Shown here: positions 59,346 to 64,000 of the stretch, in pieces | Layout: every line of letters begins with the position of its first letter | Numbering within the stretch: the first letter of the stretch is position 1 | Source: Comamonas sp. B21-038 | Lineage (GTDB): Bacteria > Pseudomonadota > Gammaproteobacteria > Burkholderiales > Burkholderiaceae_C | Reading direction: 5' to 3' | Length of the DNA stretch: 64,000 nt | Assembly: GCF_022387135.1 (NCBI RefSeq) | Contig: NZ_CP092462.1 | Coordinates: forward strand, 1,302,001 to 1,366,000 | The notes under the pieces: model-generated | Seen by the model: the letters and a program-made list of their open reading frames with translations, nothing else | Told to the model about the DNA's origin: nothing | Databases searched by the model: none | Program-made: the position numbers and the translations under genes

Positions 59346-59403
59346 CACCCGCCTGCAGGCGCTGCCCCAGCACTTGCAGGTTCGTATGTTTTGGAGTGAT
59401 GAA

Positions 59404-60882
59404 GTGACCCTTGAGAAACCTGTGCACCCCGCTGGGGTGCTGCGCCATCCGCGCGCCGCGCTGGCGCTGCTGTCGTTGGCGCAACTGCTGATTGCGCTTG
59501 ATGCCACGATTGTCTTTGTCGCGCTGGATGCCATGGGCCAGCAGCTGCAGCTCGATGCCCGCCACCTGCAATGGGTCATCAGCGGCTACAGCGTGGCCTT
59601 TGGCGGCTGCCTGCTGCTGGGCGGGCGCTGCGCTGATCTGCTGGGCCAGCGCCGCATGTATGTGGCGGCGATGGCGCTGTTTGGCCTGGCCTCCTTGGCT
59701 GGCGGCTTTGCGCATCTGCCCTGGCAGTTGGTGGCGGCGCGCGCCGGGCAGGGCGTGGGAGCGGCGCTGCTGTTCCCGGCCACCTTGTCGATGATCAATA
59801 CCTTGTACGCCGCCGGCGCCGAGCGCAACCGCGCGCTGGCCGTCTGGAGCATGGCCAGCGCCGGCGGGCTGGCGGCTGGCGCCTTGCTGGGTGGCCTGCT
59901 GACCCAGACCCTGGGCTGGAACTGGGTGCTCTGGGTGCTGGTGCCGATTGCCTGGCCCTGCGCGCTGGCCGCAGGCCGCTACCTGCCGGCGATGCCTGCC
60001 GTGCCCGCTGCGCAGCGCCGTTTTGACCTGCTGGGCTGCATCAGCGTGACCGTGGGTGCGAGTGCCTTGGTGGCCGTGCTGGTGCAGGGCCCGCAATGGG
60101 GGTGGGGCGATCTGCGCACTGCCAGCCTGTTGCTGCTGGCGCTGGCGGCGCTGGGCCTGTTCTGGCGCACCGAGGCGCGGGTGGCAGCGCCCTTGATGCC
60201 GCTGGCCATGCTGCGGGTGGGCAGCTTGCAGACCAGCATGCTGCTGGCCATGCTGTTCATGAGCAGCTACGGCGTGCAGTACTACTTTCTGGGCCTGTAT
60301 TTTCAGCAGGTGCTGGGCTGGAGCCCGCTGCAGGCCGGCATGGCCTTTGTGCTGCCGACGGCCGTCTGCACCTGGGGCATCCGGCTGGCCGAGCGCGGCC
60401 TGGCGCAGCACGGTGTGCGTACGGTGCTGCTGCGGGGCTGGGCCGCCGGTGTGCTGGGCATGGTCTGGATAGCTGCGGTGCTGCCGCTGGCCGGCAACTA
60501 TGCCTGGCTGGTACCCGGCTTTGTGGTGATGAGCCTGGGCCAGGGCGCGAGCTGGACCGGCATGTGGGTCCTCGTGGGCCAGGGCATTGCGCCGGCGCGC
60601 CAAGGTGTGGCATCAGGGGTGGCGGCTACCGCGCAGCAGGTGGGTGCCGCGCTGGGCCTGGCCTTGCTGGTGATGCTGGCGGCCGCGCCGCTGGCCGGCC
60701 TGGAGGGAGCCAGCGCCGAGACCCTGCGCCAGGCCAATGCCCGCGGCCTGCAGCATGCGCAATGGGGCGCGGCGGGCCTGGCCTTGCTGGCCTGGCTGGT
60801 CTGCCTGCGCATGGCCAGGCCGCAGGCCCTGTCGCGTACGGATACCCCGCCGGTGGGCGAAGGCCGTGGCGTCTCCGTCTGA
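59404..60882 (+). CDS. MFS efflux transporter (DHA2, EmrB/QacA-like)
   Basis: 492-residue 14-helix drug:H+ antiporter. Helix 1 motif LLIALDATIVFVALDAMGQQL carries the conserved Asp of this family, motif A-like GRCADLLGQRRMYV follows helix 2, and motif C (GLAAGALLGGLL) marks an antiporter. The GTG at 59404 follows GGAG by 7 nt; an ATG at 59386 is also in frame. It probably exports an inducer of the LysR regulator next door. It converges on the next gene by 15 nt. Confidence 0.9.
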   Translation: MTLEKPVHPAGVLRHPRAALALLSLAQLLIALDATIVFVALDAMGQQLQLDARHLQWVISGYSVAFGGCLLLGGRCADLLGQRRMYVAAMALFGLASLAGGFAHLPWQLVAARAGQGVGAALLFPATLSMINTLYAAGAERNRALAVWSMASAGGLAAGALLGGLLTQTLGWNWVLWVLVPIAWPCALAAGRYLPAMPAVPAAQRRFDLLGCISVTVGASALVAVLVQGPQWGWGDLRTASLLLLALAALGLFWRTEARVAAPLMPLAMLRVGSLQTSMLLAMLFMSSYGVQYYFLGLYFQQVLGWSPLQAGMAFVLPTAVCTWGIRLAERGLAQHGVRTVLLRGWAAGVLGMVWIAAVLPLAGNYAWLVPGFVVMSLGQGASWTGMWVLVGQGIAPARQGVASGVAATAQQVGAALGLALLVMLAAAPLAGLEGASAETLRQANARGLQHAQWGAAGLALLAWLVCLRMARPQALSRTDTPPVGEGRGVSV

Positions 60883-60897
60883 GCGGGCCCTGAGCTG

Positions 60898-61536
60898 CTA
60901 TAGCGGCTGTACCAGGTAGACGCAGCGCTGGCCGCCGTCAAGCAGGTACTCGCTGCGCTCCAACGTGGCCAGATCCCGGACCACCTCCTGGAATAGTGCT
61001 TGCTCGGAACGGCAAAAGCCCCGGCAGCTTTGCGCAGCCGCGCAGATCGGGCAGTGGTGCTCCACCAGCAGCCAGCCTTGCGGGTGGGGCTCGACATGGG
61101 CCATATAGCCCTCCTGGGTGCGGACCTGGGCCAGCTGGGCCAGGCGCTCAGGCAGGCCGGGGGCGGTGCAGGCCTGGCGGTAGCGGCTGCGTGATTGTGC
61201 TTCGCGCTCGCTGATCAAACCCTCCATGCCTTGCTGGCCAAACAGCTTTTCGATCGCGCCAATCAGCTGCACCGTGAGCTGGGCATGGGCATCGGGAAAG
61301 TAACGCTGGCCCGCTGGGGTCAAGGTCCACAACTGGCGCGGCCGGCCCGCGCCCGCCGGCTTTTGCAGATCGGCCTGCACGAGGCCCTGGTCGGCCAGCT
61401 TGTTGATCTGCTGGCGGGCGGCCTCGGCCGTCATCTGCAGCGCGCGCGCCAGATCGGCGGTGCTGGCGGGTGCCTGGCGCTTGAGTGCCTCCAGCATGCG
61501 CATGGTGGCCGAGGGATCGAGGGAGGGCGATGGCAT
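60898..61536 (-). CDS. SufR-like HTH regulator with possible Fe-S or metal site (COG2345 type)
   Basis: 212-residue regulator. An N-terminal winged helix domain (ALKRQAPASTADLARAL, AEAARQQINKLADQGLV) is followed by a helical domain and a Cys-rich C-terminus: C162, C165, C171 and C175 in HHCPICAAAQSCRGFC, and C205 in QRCVYLV. The 12-residue gap between C162 and C175 is the same as in cyanobacterial SufR, an Fe-S sensing repressor; the remaining spacing differs slightly. It is divergent from an MFS exporter, with an operator-like dyad directly between. Confidence 0.78.
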   Translation of the reverse strand: MPSPSLDPSATMRMLEALKRQAPASTADLARALQMTAEAARQQINKLADQGLVQADLQKPAGAGRPRQLWTLTPAGQRYFPDAHAQLTVQLIGAIEKLFGQQGMEGLISEREAQSRSRYRQACTAPGLPERLAQLAQVRTQEGYMAHVEPHPQGWLLVEHHCPICAAAQSCRGFCRSEQALFQEVVRDLATLERSEYLLDGGQRCVYLVQPL

Positions 61537-61539
61537 TTA

Positions 61540-61585
61540 TTTATACAAGCAATAGCTTGTTTTATTCCTTGGGTGGGGGAATTAT
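61540..61585 (+). promoter_or_regulatory. Promoter and operator of the second MFS gene
   Basis: ACAAGC-AATA-GCTTGT (61545-61560) is a perfect 6-4-6 inverted repeat. Its right arm overlaps TTGTTT at 61557-61562, a -35 spaced 17 nt from AATTAT at 61580-61585 (-10). A repressor bound here would block the MFS promoter. A related half-site (AATGCTTGCATT) is at 61593-61604. Confidence 0.6.
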
Positions 61586-61624
61586 CAAAGACAATGCTTG
61601 CATTATTTCACAACAAGGAATGGC

Positions 61625-63067
61625 ATGGCATCGTCCTCTTCATCCCCCGCGACTACGGCCGCAGTGCCTCTGGCAGAGCCCCCTGCAGGCTGGGTCCAGC
61701 TGCTGGGCCGGCCCCATGGCCTCAAGGCGCTGGCACTGACGGGCGCAGTCGCCATGCATGCGATCAATGTGCACATCGTCACCACGATCCTGCCTTCGGT
61801 GGTGCAGGAGATCGGGGGCCTGGCCTGGTATGCCTGGAGCACCACCTTGTTCGTCGTGGCCTCCATCATCGGTGCTGCACTGGCGGTGCGCATGCTGGCC
61901 GGTTGGGGCGCGCGGGGTGCCATGCTCGCAGGCCTGCTGGTGTTCAGCCTGGGCAGCCTGCTGTGCGCGATGGCGCCGTCCATGCCGATGCTGCTGCTGG
62001 GCCGGGCAGTTCAGGGCCTGGGGGGCGGGGCAGTGGGTGCGCTGAGCTACACGTTGATCCGGCTGGTGTTTCCGCCCGCGCTGTGGCCGCGTGCGATTGG
62101 GCTGATCTCGGCGATGTGGGGCGTGGCTACGCTGAGCGGCCCGGCGGTAGGCGGCCTGTTCGCCCAGGCCGGCCATTGGCGGCTGGCCTTTGGGGCGCTG
62201 CTGCCCTTGCTGATGCTGCAAATGCTGCTGGTGCACCGCCAGCTGGCGCCGCAGCGTCTGCTGCGCAGCACGCCGGCGCAGGACAGCGGCATTGCCGGCC
62301 CGCAGATCGCGATGCTGGCGCTGTCGGTGCTGTTGGTGGCAGCCGCCAGCGTGGTGACGGAGCCGCTTTGGCAATGGGGGCTGGGCGCGGCAGGTTTGCT
62401 GGCCGGTGCGGCGGCGGTTCGCCATGAACGCCGCGCCAGCCGCCGCTTGCTGCCCCAGGGCGGCACGGCCTTGGGCCAGCCACTGGGGATGCTGTATGCC
62501 GCTGTGGCCTTGCTGCTGATGGGGACGATGACGGAGGTGTTTGTGCCCTATCTGCTGCAACACCTGCATGGCCTGCAGCCTTTGACGGCGGGCTATGTGA
62601 CGGCCTTGCTCGCGGGTGGCTGGTCGGTGGCCTCGGTACTGTTCTCTGGCAAAAGCGGCCGGGCGGGCCGGGCGCTGATGCTGATCGGCCCGCTGCTGTG
62701 CACCTTGGGCTTGCTGGCGTTGGCGCTGGCGATGCCCTGGCAGGGGAGGGCCGCCCTGGTGGTCTGTGGCCTGGCGCTGGCGCTGCTGGGCCTGGGCGCG
62801 GGCATGGCCTGGCCCCATGTGCTCAACGCGATCATGCACAGCGCCAGTGCGCAGGAGGCCGACAGTGCTGCCTCGGGCATCACGACTGTGCAGCTCTACG
62901 GCATGGCCGTCGGTGCCGCGCTGGTCGGCCTGGTAGCCAATGCACTGGGGCTGACCGCGCTGGCCGACCCAGCAACGCTGGGCCGCTCGGCGCTCTGGCT
63001 GTTTGCGGTGTTTGCGCTGTTCCCCGCACTGGCGGCCTGGTCGCTGCGGCGCTTTTTGCGCGGCTGA
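61625..63067 (+). CDS. MFS transporter (DHA2-like)
   Basis: 480-residue polytopic exporter with 14 predicted helices. Starts with a soluble Ser/Pro-rich tail (MASSSSSPATT), then helix 1 from about residue 40 (HIVTTILPSVVQEIG), motif A-like GWGARGAMLAGLLVFSLG and motif C-like GPAVGGLFAQAG. The ATG at 61625 has AAGGA upstream. It is divergent from the SufR-like regulator and likely repressed by it; substrate not known. Confidence 0.88.
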   Translation: MASSSSSPATTAAVPLAEPPAGWVQLLGRPHGLKALALTGAVAMHAINVHIVTTILPSVVQEIGGLAWYAWSTTLFVVASIIGAALAVRMLAGWGARGAMLAGLLVFSLGSLLCAMAPSMPMLLLGRAVQGLGGGAVGALSYTLIRLVFPPALWPRAIGLISAMWGVATLSGPAVGGLFAQAGHWRLAFGALLPLLMLQMLLVHRQLAPQRLLRSTPAQDSGIAGPQIAMLALSVLLVAAASVVTEPLWQWGLGAAGLLAGAAAVRHERRASRRLLPQGGTALGQPLGMLYAAVALLLMGTMTEVFVPYLLQHLHGLQPLTAGYVTALLAGGWSVASVLFSGKSGRAGRALMLIGPLLCTLGLLALALAMPWQGRAALVVCGLALALLGLGAGMAWPHVLNAIMHSASAQEADSAASGITTVQLYGMAVGAALVGLVANALGLTALADPATLGRSALWLFAVFALFPALAAWSLRRFLRG

Positions 63068-63080
63068 TAGCAGCAGGCCT

Positions 63081-63117
63081 AAAAAAACAGCGGATGCCAC
63101 CTCGGTGGCTCCGCTGT
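63081..63117. terminator. Bidirectional terminator between MFS and ABC genes
   Basis: ACAGCGGA-T-GCCACC pairs with GGTGGC-TCCGCTGT (63087-63117) with one bulged T. Seven A residues upstream give a T run on the minus strand; a weaker T tail (CTTTGG) follows on plus. Confidence 0.8.
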
Positions 63118-63141
63118 CTTTGGGGTTGAGACCGGTGCGGC

Positions 63142-63936
63142 TCAGCTCAGCAGCAGCGCATCGTCGGCGAGCTTTTCACCACGCACCTTCTCGAACATCT
63201 GCAGCAGATCGGGCACGTCCATCCGGGCGCGCTCCTCCCCGCTGACGTCGAGCACCACCTGGCCCTGGTGCAGCATCACCGTACGGTCGCCCACATCCAG
63301 CGCCTGGCGCATGCTGTGGGTGACCATCATCGTCGTGAGCTTGCCTTCGTCAACGATGCGGGCGGTGAGCTTGAGCACGAAATCGGCGGTGCGGGGATCG
63401 AGCGCGGCGGTATGCTCATCGAGCAGCAGGATGCGCGAAGGCTGCAGCGCTGCCATCAGCAGGCTGACGGCCTGGCGCTGCCCGCCCGACAGCAGGCCGA
63501 TACGGTCGCTGAGGCGGTTTTCCAGGCCCAGGCCCAGGGTGGCGAGTTTCTCGCGGTACAGCGCGCGGTTGGCGTTTTTGACAGCCTTGGACAGGCCGCG
63601 AAAATTGCCGCGCTCATGCGCCAGGGCCATGTTCTCCTCGATGGACAGGTCTTCGCAGGTGCCAGCCATCGGGTCCTGGAACACGCGGGCCACCTTGTGC
63701 GCACGGTCCCACACAGGCTTGCGGGTCATGTCTTCCCCATCGATAACGATGCTGCCCGAGTCGACCATCAGGTCGCCGGAGATCGCGTTCAAAAAGGTTG
63801 ATTTGCCCGCGCCGTTGGAGCCGATCACGGTGACGAACTGGCCAGCGGGAATATCCAGCGCCATGCCGCGCAGCGCGCGGGTTTCGATCGGGGTGCCGGG
63901 GTTGAAGGTGATCTTGAGGTCTTTTGCGCTCAGCAT
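63142..63936 (-). CDS. ABC transporter ATP-binding protein (COG1101 type)
   Basis: 264-residue ATPase. Walker A is GSNGAGKST at residues 39-47; signature LLSGGQRQAVSLLMAAL; Walker B is LLLDEHTAALDP, where His replaces the usual Pro of DEP. That DEHTAALDP form is typical of COG1101 ATPases, which work with a periplasmic lipoprotein/BMP-like binding protein and one permease for amino acids, purines or similar ligands. AAGGAGAGAGAC precedes the ATG at 63936. It follows the permease gene by 13 nt on the minus strand. Confidence 0.9.
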   Translation of the reverse strand: MLSAKDLKITFNPGTPIETRALRGMALDIPAGQFVTVIGSNGAGKSTFLNAISGDLMVDSGSIVIDGEDMTRKPVWDRAHKVARVFQDPMAGTCEDLSIEENMALAHERGNFRGLSKAVKNANRALYREKLATLGLGLENRLSDRIGLLSGGQRQAVSLLMAALQPSRILLLDEHTAALDPRTADFVLKLTARIVDEGKLTTMMVTHSMRQALDVGDRTVMLHQGQVVLDVSGEERARMDVPDLLQMFEKVRGEKLADDALLLS

Positions 63937-63949
63937 GTCTCTCTCCTTG

Positions 63950-64000
63950 TCAGTGCTTTTTCGCAAAACGACGTTTGAGCTGGGGGATGACCAGCGCGAT
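63950..64000 (-). CDS. ABC transporter permease, C-terminal tail
   Basis: The last 16 codons and TGA of an upstream minus-strand gene: IALVIPQLKRRFAKKH. The basic, short cytoplasmic tail and tight spacing before the COG1101 ATPase suit its permease partner. Most of the gene lies outside the window. Confidence 0.7.
   Translation of the reverse strand: MALVIPQLKRRFAKKH

Overview
This 64 kb window is chromosomal DNA from a beta-proteobacterium. The gene order rpsB-tsf-pyrH-frr-uppS-cdsA-dxr-rseP-bamA-skp-lpxD-fabZ-lpxA-lpxB-rnhB, the GC-rich codon use, the Kdo hydroxylase gene and the pst-pho arrangement fit the family Comamonadaceae. Comamonas or a close relative is my best guess, made from protein resemblance and not from a search. 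Coding density is high and nearly all genes look intact. I see no tRNA, rRNA, CRISPR array, insertion sequence or prophage.

Layout. 1-14765 (+): translation genes (S2 end, EF-Ts, ribosome recycling factor), UMP kinase, undecaprenyl-PP synthase, CDP-DAG synthase, DXP reductoisomerase, RseP, BamA, Skp, lipid A enzymes LpxD/FabZ/LpxA/LpxB, RNase HII and a SpoU methyltransferase. This is an envelope-building block. 14766-22033 (+): carA, a small unknown gene, carB, greA, a DUF4149 membrane protein and a Kdo hydroxylase. 22121-23339 (-): a glycosyltransferase and YhbY. 23372-28518 (+): rlmE, ftsH, folP, glmM. 28706-39409: a phosphate-response neighbourhood with an OlsB-like ornithine lipid acyltransferase, a 2-hydroxyacid dehydrogenase, exopolyphosphatase (-), then pstSCAB-phoU-phoB-phoR (+). 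39406-42943 (-): MATE exporter, ArnT-like membrane protein, ribosomal protein L31 type B. 43671-48216 (+): a MacA/MacB/outer-membrane-factor exporter. 48270-50219 (-): rho and trxA. 50471-57404: an unknown membrane-tailed protein, dut, a glycine-zipper lipoprotein, a PheC-like periplasmic protein, a DUF3617-like protein (-), and the divergent ppsR/ppsA pair. 57541-63067: wrbA and a LysR regulator (-), a divergent MFS exporter, then a probable Fe-S regulator (-) divergent from a second MFS exporter. 63142-64000 (-): the ATPase and permease tail of an ABC importer.

How the parts work together. The left third couples protein synthesis to phospholipid, isoprenoid, lipid A and outer-membrane protein assembly. 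The middle holds phosphate uptake and sensing, with a strong PhoB box before pstS and an inverted one in the shared pstS/ppx spacer. A possible PhoB repeat array precedes the ornithine-lipid gene, which suggests a local module for phosphate scavenging, polyphosphate use and phosphorus-free membrane lipids. The right third is accessory: three exporters, two with divergent regulators and dyad operators visible in the spacer.

I found no clear new multi-gene system. The observations most worth checking are the SufR-like regulator with its operator, the phosphate/ornithine-lipid cluster, the carA leader with two anti-Shine-Dalgarno copies, and the unknown gene between carA and carB. All functional calls rest on reading the sequence and family knowledge; no database search was run.
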